DNA from: a bacterium
Lineage (GTDB): Bacteria; Patescibacteriota; Minisyncoccia; Minisyncoccales; DG-74-3
Direction of reading: 5' to 3'
DNA length: 52,002 nucleotides
Assembly: GCA_030603245.1 (NCBI GenBank)
Contig: JAUVYE010000005.1
Location: forward strand, 1-52,002
Below the pieces are notes generated by a model, which saw only the letters and a program-made list of their open reading frames with translations, was not told where the DNA came from and searched no databases. Below, piece after piece: positions 31,835 to 40,024 of this stretch (position 1 is the first letter of the stretch; each line of letters opens with the position of its first letter). The position numbers and the translations under genes were made by a program.

Positions 31835-33562
31835 TTACTCTAACAGACTATTGATTTTAGCTCTGGTTAAGGGACCAACAAAACCAGTTCCAGCGCTTAA
31901 TCCTAAAGGAGCTAAAATCTCATCAGTATACTTTTCCTGAAAACGAATCACTGCTTGTTGAGTTAAATTTCCGAAAAACCCCGTTACCAAACCCTCAGGA
32001 TAAATCTCTTTTCCCTGAGCTTTTAAGAACCCTTGTAAACAAGTTACTACATTGTTTCTTATTCCATAAGCAAGGTTCTGATTTATGTTTAAGCAAGAAT
32101 GAGTAGATTGTGCTTCTGCACTCAATAGTATTTGAAGTTCACCTTTCAAGTCAGCTAATTGTTTTTCCAGAACTGCTATTTTATCAAGAATATCCTGAAT
32201 GTTTTGAGTCTGAGATGAGCCGGGAGAAGAGGAGTTTTCTTCTGATTCTTCTGTTGATGCTCTCCAGAAAAAAGGATATATGGTATTGCTATTCTTAGCA
32301 AGCTTATCCTGAATAGAAGGTATAATTATTAAAGAAGTAATATTCTTGCCAAAATTAGAAATAGAAATTTCTCCTCTTTGATAACTATTCAAGCTAAAAA
32401 AATCTAATGATTGATTGCCAGCCAAATCCTGAGTAACATAAGCAACTCTAAAGTTAGCAGAAGGACTGCCAATAAATTCAACCTTTAAAGTTCCCCAACC
32501 ACCAATAAATTTGTACCAATTACCAGTCCATTTATTAGTTGTTTCGCTCAAAGACAAACTGCTTTCCCCAGTTAAAGGTAGAAAATTAATAGAAGGAATT
32601 AGTTTAAAGTTTTTTAAAGCAGGATTAAGATAGCAATATGCTTCACCCAAATGACAATCATTAACTAAAACAGCAATAATCCAATCGTCAAAAACATCAT
32701 CAAAATCTTGTTCAAATCCATTTTTAAATAAAGCGTAATTTAAACTACTAATACCAGTTTTAGATGAATGCAAAGAGTCAGCCAAGATTTCTATCCCATA
32801 TTGACCAACAAGATATTGAACAAAAAGATTTAGAACTCCATAATCCGCTTTCTCATTTTCCCAATCAACAAAAGAATTTGATGGGTCTCTTAAAAAATCT
32901 CTAATTCTGCTATTTAAATTACTATTTCCTCCCTCATCATCATAACCAACTAAAGTTGGAGCATACTCTGCCCTGGCTTCATTCAACCATGTTTTTTCCT
33001 GAATTCCATACCTTCTCTCTTTCTGACTAAAAGTAATTAAATGAACAAACTCATGGGCTAAAAAGCTTTTAGCTAAATCGCTATTTAAATGCTGAGCATT
33101 TAAATAAATCATTTCTCTTTTGTTTGAACGAGGATTCCGAGCAGTAGCATATTCGTCTCCATTATTAAAATACCCTCCAGCTTGGCTCATCATAGGATGA
33201 ATTAAAACAGTAATTCTATTGTCGTTATCAATACCTGGTTTCCATTCAGAGCCAAAAACTGAGATTAAAGACGGATAAATTTTGTCTTCAAACTCTTTGC
33301 CCAACTCCTGAATTGATAATTTTGCCCTAGCTTTATCTTGTTGACCCAAAGAGTCCCACCAACCATCATCAAGATAAAAGTAAAGCCGAGAAGTTATTCT
33401 TAATAAAGCAGCATTTAACTCTTCTCTACCCTCTAAATCATAAGCAGAATCAATAAAAAACTGGGTTTTTTGACCACCATAATCAGCTGAAACAAACAAA
33501 GGTAAAAAAAGAAAAAACATTCCAATTAGACATATTTTAATAGTTAAATCTTTCTTGTTCAT
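31835..33562 (-). CDS. Secreted zinc metalloprotease with C-terminal peptidoglycan-binding-type domain
   Basis: The 575-residue protein has a signal peptide or N-terminal anchor (ICLIGMFFLFLPLFVSA). It carries a gluzincin-like catalytic site, HEFVH at 170-174 in FLAHEFVHLITF, with WLNEARAEY at 192-200 likely giving the third ligand. A beta-rich middle is followed by a coiled coil (about 456-485) and a final domain (about 490-574) with CLQGFLKAQG, FGNLTQQAVIRFQEKY and GFVGPLTRAKINSLL, a PG_binding_1-type fold. The same domain begins the upstream surface protein, so both are probably held to the same cell-wall component and the protease may process it. Confidence 0.83.
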   Translation of the reverse strand: MNKKDLTIKICLIGMFFLFLPLFVSADYGGQKTQFFIDSAYDLEGREELNAALLRITSRLYFYLDDGWWDSLGQQDKARAKLSIQELGKEFEDKIYPSLISVFGSEWKPGIDNDNRITVLIHPMMSQAGGYFNNGDEYATARNPRSNKREMIYLNAQHLNSDLAKSFLAHEFVHLITFSQKERRYGIQEKTWLNEARAEYAPTLVGYDDEGGNSNLNSRIRDFLRDPSNSFVDWENEKADYGVLNLFVQYLVGQYGIEILADSLHSSKTGISSLNYALFKNGFEQDFDDVFDDWIIAVLVNDCHLGEAYCYLNPALKNFKLIPSINFLPLTGESSLSLSETTNKWTGNWYKFIGGWGTLKVEFIGSPSANFRVAYVTQDLAGNQSLDFFSLNSYQRGEISISNFGKNITSLIIIPSIQDKLAKNSNTIYPFFWRASTEESEENSSSPGSSQTQNIQDILDKIAVLEKQLADLKGELQILLSAEAQSTHSCLNINQNLAYGIRNNVVTCLQGFLKAQGKEIYPEGLVTGFFGNLTQQAVIRFQEKYTDEILAPLGLSAGTGFVGPLTRAKINSLLE

Positions 33563-33580
33563 CCTAGTAATGCTAAAAAA

Positions 33581-33610
33581 ATTATATCATAATCAAAGCC
33601 TTTTAAGCAA
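33581..33610 (-). promoter_or_regulatory. Possible promoter of the metalloprotease gene
   Basis: TTGCTT (33605-33610), an 18-nt spacer and TATAAT (33581-33586) lie between the surface-protein terminator and the protease start. Confidence 0.45.
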
Positions 33611-33612
33611 AC

Positions 33613-33635
33613 AAAAAACCGCTCGTAAGAGCGGT
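33613..33635 (-). terminator. Terminator of the surface-protein gene
   Basis: ACCGCTC-TTAC-GAGCGGT is followed by TTTTTTG on the minus strand. Confidence 0.85.
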
Positions 33636-33681
33636 CTTCTGCTTGCCCACAAAGAAAAGCAATAGTTCAGCACATGCAACT

Positions 33682-36600
33682 CTAGTAAGTAATGGTTCCG
33701 CCAGTAACTGGGAAGCTCTTAGTTAACGTAACAATGCTATCCCCAGAGATGAAAAGATCATCCCAATCTAGGTCAGCAATAGCAACAATACTTACGTTTA
33801 TTGGATCTGTTCCAGTGGTAAGAGTTCCATTGGTGTCACCCTTAATTACGATTGTTCTAGTCTCGCCAGCTGAAACGATAAATGTAGAATCAGGAGTAAA
33901 TGTAAGTGTAGCCTGATTGCTTAACATTGCACCGTCGGTCGTAATTGTTCCAGCAGTAGTATAAGCATCTGCAGTTCCTGGGGTTATCGTAATTGAGGTG
34001 TCAGGGTCCACAGCAGTAATAGCTGCATAAGTAGTAGTCTTAGCTGATTCAACAATTCTTATTGGATCGCCAACATTCAAATCTGTAGTAGAGGCGACTG
34101 TAATAGTAGTTGTACCTGCTGCTGGAGTGCCTACAATGGCTTCTGTTCCAGCGCCATCATCAACAGTATCTAAAGCTGTACCAAGATCATCAGCATCATA
34201 CATGGCAGCATCGGTTAAACCATTAACTACGTATCCAGCATTAGCAGTGAGAGTAAAGCTATTAAGCATTACATCCCCACCTGAGCTAGCAGTTAGATCG
34301 AACCTTAATACTTCAGCGGCTGTGCCAACTACTCCAGCACCTGATGGTGTAGAAGAATTTACATTAGCAGTAAGGACAGTTCTTAACATAGTCTGCTTGC
34401 CAAAACTACCTGATGTTTCTGGATTTGGAGTACCAGCTGTAGAAGCTACAGCAACGCCTGAGGACACACCCGCGGCTTTAATGTTACATGCAGATAGATC
34501 GGTATCACCAGCAACATCATTAATATAGAACAATGGATCACGTCCAGAGGTTGCGCCTTCAGCAGTACCATTCATGTCTCCAATAGTGGTAAGAGTTACA
34601 CTGTCATCCTTAGGAACTCTTACACCACCGATGTAGAAAGTATGAGTTACGTCACCACTTGCATTGCTTCCTGTTAGGTAACCAACAGTACTAACTGGAG
34701 TTGAGCCATTATAAAGATGAATGGCACTAAAGTTAGGTACGTCATTATCACTACCAGCATCAGCAAGTAAGCTAACTGTTAAGGCTTGCAAATCAATGTC
34801 TTCGTTAGCAGCTGTAAACTTAATCTTAGAGAATACAACACCGTCAACCCCATTAGCTCCAATAGCTAAATGAGCAGCAGTAGGAGTACCAGAAGATACA
34901 GATACGACTAAAGTACCAGCATCACTAAGAGTAAGTTGTCCACTGTCATCAGCATTAGTACCTGCACCATAAACAGTGGCATTGGATGATAAACCAGTTC
35001 CAACAATATTAGAGGTGGAACTAGTAAGGTTAACCATACCAACGTTCATAGTAACGTTTCCACCAATCAGAACATTTCCTTTCAAGTCAATAAGTTTCTG
35101 GCTTGCTACAGGAACTTCAATTGCAAGTCCACTAAACTGAACATAAGCATCAGTGTTTCCACTCACATATCCAGCAAAAGCTGATTTGACTGTTCCAATC
35201 TGGGTTTCACCATCATAAAGCTTCAATGTTCCTACATAACCAGTAACATCAGTTGTACCAGAACCGTTAAGAGTTCCGTCAGTATCAACTGCAAATTTCA
35301 TTGAGCTTACTCTAATGTTTCCTGCAGGATTGGCTGTTAACAAAACTTTAGCTAATAAAGCTTCTGATTCGTTAATAATCTTAGTTGTAGGTGAAACTGT
35401 CTGGAAGTTAACGGTTAAGGTTTCAGCAAGAGCAGTTATGTCATTACCATCAGCATCACTGCCTGGATCATCAATAACTGCACTAGAAGCAACACCTGTT
35501 ACATAAAGATCAGTATCTATTGCCATTGATCCTGTATCAGAAGCCCACAGACTTCCGCTAACAGTTGTTGAAGGAATATCAGCTGTTACACTCAATGTCT
35601 TAGTAACGTCCTTGGTTAACTCTAAGTTAATGCTAAAGCTAGCTGTTGTGCTTGGAGACGAAGAGGTTGAACCTAACTGGGTTTCTCCATCCCAAAGCTT
35701 TACATTAACAAAGTCACCGCTATCAGCAACTGTCTTGGTAGCAATATTGGATTGATACAGGTTTACAACCACAGAAGAAAGAACTTGATCTTCTCCTGAG
35801 GGAGTAAAGTCAACTGCCAAGAACTCGTAGTTAGGTGTACCAGGGACAACAACAGTAGCAGCTGGAGTGCCTGAACTAGTAGACATCACAATCGTACCTT
35901 TATCAGCATTCGCGCTGTGCATTCTAACTTCACCAGTAGCATCAACAGTAGAAATGGTAACGTCACCACTAGCTATATCTCCTTGAGAAGTAACACCATC
36001 AACTCTTACTTCGTTAACGTAAAACTCAAGACCGGTATAGCTAGCAGCTGAAGATATGTCAGTTCTAACGTGAATTACTACATTCGTAGACTTTGGAACA
36101 TCAAATATTCCAGTGTCTAATCCAGTAGAATTAGCTCCCCAAGTGGCTAAAGTGCTAATAAAGTTAGTACTTGAACCAACTTGAGTTTCCTCAGCAGCAG
36201 CCTCATCGTACCTATAAAGCGTAACATTAGAGATATCTGTTGAAGCAGCGCCCGTACCGCCTAAGGTTAGTTTTAATCTAACAACTCTTAAGTCTTCTTC
36301 AGAACCTGCACTAAAGCGAAGGGCTCCAAGAAGTTGACCAGTGGTACCATTCACAAATGCTTTGGCAGAAGGGTTGGTAGCACCGTTTATAGTAACAGTC
36401 ATACCAGAACTCTGACTAATGGTCTGAGCGTCACCCTGCTGAGTAGTATAAGTGCTGTGAACACCAGCTGTCTTGGTAATTGTCACAATACCAGAAGAAT
36501 TGCTTCCAAAAGCAGTAACATGAATTGTCTCACCAATCTCAAACTGAACAGTACGACTAGTAACAATACCAGAGGTCATATCACAGTAAAGATATATTAT

Positions 36601-37881
36601 TTTAGCAGCCCCAGCATTAATTACTATTGGGTCAGCTGAAAAATCAAAGGTTGCTGTTGAGTCAGAAGCTAAGCTTTCAACTGTTTCTCCAACTTGCGTG
36701 CCTAAAACCTTAACTACCATGTTACTAACATCAGCATTACCTGCAGAACCAATCTGAGTAAACTTAATGCTAGTTACACTGAATCCTTCGTCAGAAGAAG
36801 CAGTAAATGTCCAAGAAGCTACTTCTTGATCAGTAGAACCTGAAAGTGGACTCCTGTCAGCTGGTAAGTTGCGAGTGTCAACGTCCAAGTAACCAACTGA
36901 AATACCAGCTAAAGTCATTGGATTACCACTAATTGGGAACACTCCCGAGACATCAAGGTCAGCTACAACGTCTGAAGCTGAATCAATACCTAAAATAGGA
37001 GCATTACCTGCAGTAGCAGTACCAGTAATGGTATTCATGCTTGCAGTAATGGTAAGGGTTTTACTAGTGCCGCCAACAATTGGCCAGTTTAAACCAGTAA
37101 AGTTGGCTTTGTAGGTGGTGGTATGCAAGGCCTGAGTTCCACCAATCTGAACAGAGCCTTCCCATAGTTTAACAGAAGCAATGTCAGCATTTTGTGCTAA
37201 ACCACTTCTTTTAACTGCAATAGAAGAAATAACAGCGTCTTCTGCAGCAGCAAAGTTGATTTTGGCAAAAACAACATTACCTGCTCCACCAGCAATAGTG
37301 GTTGCAGCGGGAGTTGCTGAAGACAAGCTAACAGCAATGCCAGCCTCTGGAATTTCAACCTGTTCATCATCATCATCCTCATCATCATCAACAACAACAC
37401 CAACCAAGAGCTCATTTAACTTAGCTCTTGTAGTTGAGCCAACAAAACCAGTTCCAACAGTTAGTCCCCAGGAAGCCAATACTTCATCAGTATATTTTTC
37501 CTGGAACTTAACAACAGCTGCTTTGGTCAAAGGACCAAAATAACTGGTTTCTTCTCCAGAAGAACCTACGCCTGAATCAGCTAATTGAGTATCAGAGTCT
37601 GAGTTCAAGACGATCTGTAAGCATTTTACATCATCGCCAGTATCTCCAACTTCTAAATTTCGGTCAAAGCTGGAAATGTCACACCCCTCAACAACAACAG
37701 CTTCTTCGCCTGTAAGTTCAGCTAATTGAGCTGTTAAAACAAGTAATTGCGCCTGTAAAGTAGCAATTTGTTCTGCAAGCTCTTCGGCCGTCAAAGCATA
37801 AGCTGGACTTGGAGCCGCGACCATCATAACAGAAGCCATTAATGTAGCAATCGCTACAAATTTTTTCAATCTTTTTGTCAT
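33682..37881 (-). CDS. Large secreted surface-layer-like protein
   Basis: At 1399 residues this is the largest gene in the window. It has a Sec signal peptide (cleavage near AYA at 26-28), a coiled coil (about 30-58), a peptidoglycan-binding-type domain (67-160) ending GFVGSTTRAKLNELL, and an Asp/Glu-rich linker (164-173). Then come repeated Thr/Ser/Val-rich beta domains of about 130-150 residues recognisable by recurrent KLWDGETQLG-type and LTVTADI-type strands. Few Cys and Lys and a less AT-rich codon choice suggest high expression. It is most likely the S-layer or main cell-surface protein. An ECF-type promoter motif and the anti-sigma/sigma genes lie just upstream. Confidence 0.8.
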   Translation of the reverse strand: MTKRLKKFVAIATLMASVMMVAAPSPAYALTAEELAEQIATLQAQLLVLTAQLAELTGEEAVVVEGCDISSFDRNLEVGDTGDDVKCLQIVLNSDSDTQLADSGVGSSGEETSYFGPLTKAAVVKFQEKYTDEVLASWGLTVGTGFVGSTTRAKLNELLVGVVVDDDEDDDDEQVEIPEAGIAVSLSSATPAATTIAGGAGNVVFAKINFAAAEDAVISSIAVKRSGLAQNADIASVKLWEGSVQIGGTQALHTTTYKANFTGLNWPIVGGTSKTLTITASMNTITGTATAGNAPILGIDSASDVVADLDVSGVFPISGNPMTLAGISVGYLDVDTRNLPADRSPLSGSTDQEVASWTFTASSDEGFSVTSIKFTQIGSAGNADVSNMVVKVLGTQVGETVESLASDSTATFDFSADPIVINAGAAKIIYLYCDMTSGIVTSRTVQFEIGETIHVTAFGSNSSGIVTITKTAGVHSTYTTQQGDAQTISQSSGMTVTINGATNPSAKAFVNGTTGQLLGALRFSAGSEEDLRVVRLKLTLGGTGAASTDISNVTLYRYDEAAAEETQVGSSTNFISTLATWGANSTGLDTGIFDVPKSTNVVIHVRTDISSAASYTGLEFYVNEVRVDGVTSQGDIASGDVTISTVDATGEVRMHSANADKGTIVMSTSSGTPAATVVVPGTPNYEFLAVDFTPSGEDQVLSSVVVNLYQSNIATKTVADSGDFVNVKLWDGETQLGSTSSSPSTTASFSINLELTKDVTKTLSVTADIPSTTVSGSLWASDTGSMAIDTDLYVTGVASSAVIDDPGSDADGNDITALAETLTVNFQTVSPTTKIINESEALLAKVLLTANPAGNIRVSSMKFAVDTDGTLNGSGTTDVTGYVGTLKLYDGETQIGTVKSAFAGYVSGNTDAYVQFSGLAIEVPVASQKLIDLKGNVLIGGNVTMNVGMVNLTSSTSNIVGTGLSSNATVYGAGTNADDSGQLTLSDAGTLVVSVSSGTPTAAHLAIGANGVDGVVFSKIKFTAANEDIDLQALTVSLLADAGSDNDVPNFSAIHLYNGSTPVSTVGYLTGSNASGDVTHTFYIGGVRVPKDDSVTLTTIGDMNGTAEGATSGRDPLFYINDVAGDTDLSACNIKAAGVSSGVAVASTAGTPNPETSGSFGKQTMLRTVLTANVNSSTPSGAGVVGTAAEVLRFDLTASSGGDVMLNSFTLTANAGYVVNGLTDAAMYDADDLGTALDTVDDGAGTEAIVGTPAAGTTTITVASTTDLNVGDPIRIVESAKTTTYAAITAVDPDTSITITPGTADAYTTAGTITTDGAMLSNQATLTFTPDSTFIVSAGETRTIVIKGDTNGTLTTGTDPINVSIVAIADLDWDDLFISGDSIVTLTKSFPVTGGTITY

Positions 37882-37931
37882 TTTTAATTAATTGATTAAT
37901 ATTTTCGACTAATTTTTATTTCTGCCGCGCC

Positions 37932-37955
37932 GACCATGCTCGCAATTTTACGTAA
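37932..37955 (-). promoter_or_regulatory. ECF-type promoter motif before the surface-protein gene
   Basis: On the minus strand TTACG (37951-37955) and GGTC (37932-37935) are spaced by 15 nt, the same arrangement as before the anti-sigma gene. The intervening leader is unusually GC-rich for this region. Confidence 0.5.
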
Positions 37956-38006
37956 GAACCATGAGCTGCGACTCTCAAAATTTTTAAATGAAAAGTGTTT
38001 AGACAT

Positions 38007-38726
38007 TTATTCTGAATAACTTAAGAATAATATTCCTTCTAAAGCCTGACTATAATTTCCTGCTTCGTAATCTTGTATTATTTGAATTAAAGCTTGATCC
38101 CTACTTTCTGCTAAAACCTGTTCTTCTATGCTTTCAAGCTCTCTTTCTACAACCTGTTTCATAGCATTATCAAACTCTTGTGTTTCTCCAATCACTATTC
38201 CTAAAGCCTCTATTTTTGCTTTATTCTCTTCTAATTTTTGAGTATCAGCAACAATTTCCTTAATATTCAAATCTTTTGCTTTTATTAAATTTTCAGCTGC
38301 CTCAGCAACATTAGCCTGAAATTCAGCAATAGCTGGAGCCAATTTCTTAACCTGATTAACCTGAGCAATCCTGGTTAATTCTTCTAATCTTTTATTAGCC
38401 ATTTCAAGTTTATAGTGGACAATATCTTGTTCAGACACTAAAAACTTTGCCTGACCTTGTTCAGCTACTTTTTTAACAGGATAAAGCAAATCACCAGGCA
38501 AAGAATTTTGAACAAATCCAAATGTTCCAATTATAGCAACCAAAACAACCAAACTAACAAAAGCTGGTCTTAATTGTAAAAACATTCTTGAAAAAACCTG
38601 TGTTACTGAAACACTGGGCTGAACCTCATCTTGTAAAATCTGGCTCTTAACCGAAACAACCCAGTCTTGTCTGGGTTTAATCTGTTTGAGTAATTGTATT
38701 TGATTGATTAGTTGTTTATCGTTCAT
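38007..38726 (-). CDS. Membrane-anchored anti-sigma factor, DUF5667-like
   Basis: The 239-residue protein has a short cytoplasmic N-terminus (about 1-50), one membrane helix (FVSLVVLVAIIGTFGFV), then PGDLLYPVKKVAEQ, the hallmark opening of DUF5667, and a long helical extracytoplasmic part. Anti-sigma factors of this layout hold an ECF sigma factor until a surface signal releases it. It follows the ECF gene by 88 nt and precedes the surface-protein gene, and carries its own candidate ECF promoter, indicating autoregulation. Confidence 0.78.
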   Translation of the reverse strand: MNDKQLINQIQLLKQIKPRQDWVVSVKSQILQDEVQPSVSVTQVFSRMFLQLRPAFVSLVVLVAIIGTFGFVQNSLPGDLLYPVKKVAEQGQAKFLVSEQDIVHYKLEMANKRLEELTRIAQVNQVKKLAPAIAEFQANVAEAAENLIKAKDLNIKEIVADTQKLEENKAKIEALGIVIGETQEFDNAMKQVVERELESIEEQVLAESRDQALIQIIQDYEAGNYSQALEGILFLSYSE

Positions 38727-38759
38727 TTTTTTGACCGATATTGTCTCTATTATCTTTAT

Positions 38760-38785
38760 GACCGTTTTAACTGAAAAACGTTACA
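38760..38785 (-). promoter_or_regulatory. ECF-type promoter motif before the anti-sigma gene
   Basis: TGTAACG (38779-38785) and CGGTC (38760-38764) lie at ECF-like spacing; measured as TAACG to GGTC the gap is 15 nt. TGTAAC and CGTC/CGGTC resemble -35 and -10 boxes known for ECF sigma factors. Confidence 0.55.
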
Positions 38786-38791
38786 TCTATA

Positions 38792-38806
38792 ATAAGCTTA
38801 GCTTAT
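38792..38806. repeat. ATAAGC-TTA-GCTTAT palindrome
   Basis: Second copy of the palindrome at 31810-31826, sharing GCTTATCAC. It lies 3' of the ECF sigma gene on the minus strand. Confidence 0.6.
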
Positions 38807-38814
38807 CACAAGCT

Positions 38815-39336
38815 TTAAGCTAATTTATTAACCTGATCTTTAAGTGATTTTAAAGCTCGATGAAGCAAAACTCTGGTTGCTTGTTCTGATTTATTCATGA
38901 TTTGAGCAACTTCAGCCGTTGAAAAACCATCTAAATAGCGCCAAATAATCACATTTTGATAATCCTCGTTCAAATTATTTAAAGCCAACCTAATTGTATT
39001 CATATCAGAGCTTAAAATGGCTTTTTTCTCTAAATCAACACTCAAATCAGTTATTGCTCTATTTTCAGTAGAAACAATCTTAATTTTCCCCTTTCTCCTA
39101 TAATGGTCTGCTATCAAATTTCGAGCAATTTGATATAAAAATGCCTGGGTATTTTCAATTTTATAGTTATTCTTAGGATCTTGAGCTTTTTGAAACGCTT
39201 TCCATCCCCTTAAAAACGTGTCCGATGTTAAATCTTGAGCTATTTCTTGAGATCCTGTTTTCAAAAAGATAAATCTATAGATTTTCTCTATATATTTATC
39301 GTATATTCTACCAAATTGTTTTTTAAGTTTATTCAT
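38815..39336 (-). CDS. ECF-family RNA polymerase sigma factor
   Basis: This 173-residue sigma-70 factor has only regions 2 and 4. Region 2 runs about 10-85 with IYRFIFLKTGSQEIAQDLTS and FLYQIARNLIADHYRRK; region 4 runs about 110-170 with NLNEDYQNVIIWRYLDGFST and the helix-turn-helix AEVAQIMNKSEQATRVLLHR. ECF factors direct transcription of envelope genes when their anti-sigma partner is inactivated. The partner gene follows. A cluster of TATGTCCTA sites lies directly upstream. Confidence 0.92.
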   Translation of the reverse strand: MNKLKKQFGRIYDKYIEKIYRFIFLKTGSQEIAQDLTSDTFLRGWKAFQKAQDPKNNYKIENTQAFLYQIARNLIADHYRRKGKIKIVSTENRAITDLSVDLEKKAILSSDMNTIRLALNNLNEDYQNVIIWRYLDGFSTAEVAQIMNKSEQATRVLLHRALKSLKDQVNKLA

Positions 39337-39347
39337 AGAATATTACA

Positions 39348-39397
39348 GTAGGACACTATGTCCTACCTATATATATGTATGTCCTACCTATGTCCTA
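39348..39397. promoter_or_regulatory. Three-site operator of TATGTCCTA elements
   Basis: TATGTCCTA occurs at 39357, 39378 and 39389. The first is half of a perfect palindrome GTAGGACA-CTA-TGTCCTAC (39348-39366). Spacings of 21 and 11 nt are close to two and one helical turns. The cluster lies between the DeoR-type gene, whose stop it overlaps, and the ECF sigma gene. Confidence 0.65.
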
Positions 39398-39961
39398 TAC
39401 TCTTAATTGATAAAAAGTAGAGCTTTTCTCTCCGATTCTTTGAACAATGCCTTGTTTTAACAAAAACTCAAAATCTCTACGAAGAGTTCTCTTACTAATA
39501 TCAGGAAAAATCTGCTGTAATTCTCCAACCTGGGCTCTTCCTCTTTGCCTTAAAAATTCTAAGATTTTATCCTGACGATCTTCTTTTCCATGAACTAATT
39601 CTTCTATAACTACACGATTTACTGTTTCTGGTATTAAAACCTTGGTTTCTGACTCTTCTGACCTATTTAATTCTCCTATAAGATTAGCATATTCTTTTTG
39701 AATCTCCAAAACATCAAAAGGACTAACCCAGTTCTGGCTTTTTGCTAATTCTAAATAACTATCTAAAACCTCTACATATTCTTCAATCTCCAAGATTAAT
39801 TTTTTTGATTGAGAGGGTTCTTTTTTAAAAACCAAAATAGAATTAGCCAAAATATTATCAGCCAATTCTCTTATTTTATACCTTAAAGGCTCTTTCTTGG
39901 GAAAAAGAATGGTCAAGCGATACAAATTAGTTGTTAGCTTAATAAAATAACTTTTATCCAT
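39395..39961 (-). CDS. DeoR-type helix-turn-helix regulator
   Basis: The 188-residue protein has a helical N-terminal part (about 1-120) and a C-terminal DeoR-like winged helix with DRQDKILEFLRQRGRAQVGE, LQQIFPDISKRTLRRDFEFL and LLKQGIVQRIGE. The DNA-binding domain is at the C-terminus, opposite to classical DeoR, and there is no sugar-binding domain. It is immediately upstream of the ECF gene and the TATGTCCTA cluster, so I infer that it binds those sites. Confidence 0.75.
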   Translation of the reverse strand: MDKSYFIKLTTNLYRLTILFPKKEPLRYKIRELADNILANSILVFKKEPSQSKKLILEIEEYVEVLDSYLELAKSQNWVSPFDVLEIQKEYANLIGELNRSEESETKVLIPETVNRVVIEELVHGKEDRQDKILEFLRQRGRAQVGELQQIFPDISKRTLRRDFEFLLKQGIVQRIGEKSSTFYQLRV

Positions 39962-39982
39962 AACAAAAACAGGTAATAAGAA

Positions 39983-40011
39983 AATATAACAACAACCAAA
40001 CTAAAAGTCAA
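39983..40011 (-). promoter_or_regulatory. Promoter of the DeoR-type gene
   Basis: TTGACT (40006-40011), 17-nt spacer, TATATT (39983-39988) on the minus strand. Confidence 0.65.
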
Positions 40012-40024
40012 AGCAAAATTAAGG

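Noticed and set aside
33692-37543. Several plus-strand frames opposite the surface-protein gene
   Set aside because: They are low-complexity Thr/Ser/Val shadows of the repetitive gene on the other strand and lack start signals.
37881-37960. A 13-codon upstream ORF before the surface-protein gene
   Set aside because: It lacks a ribosome site or any sign of coding selection and could occur by chance.
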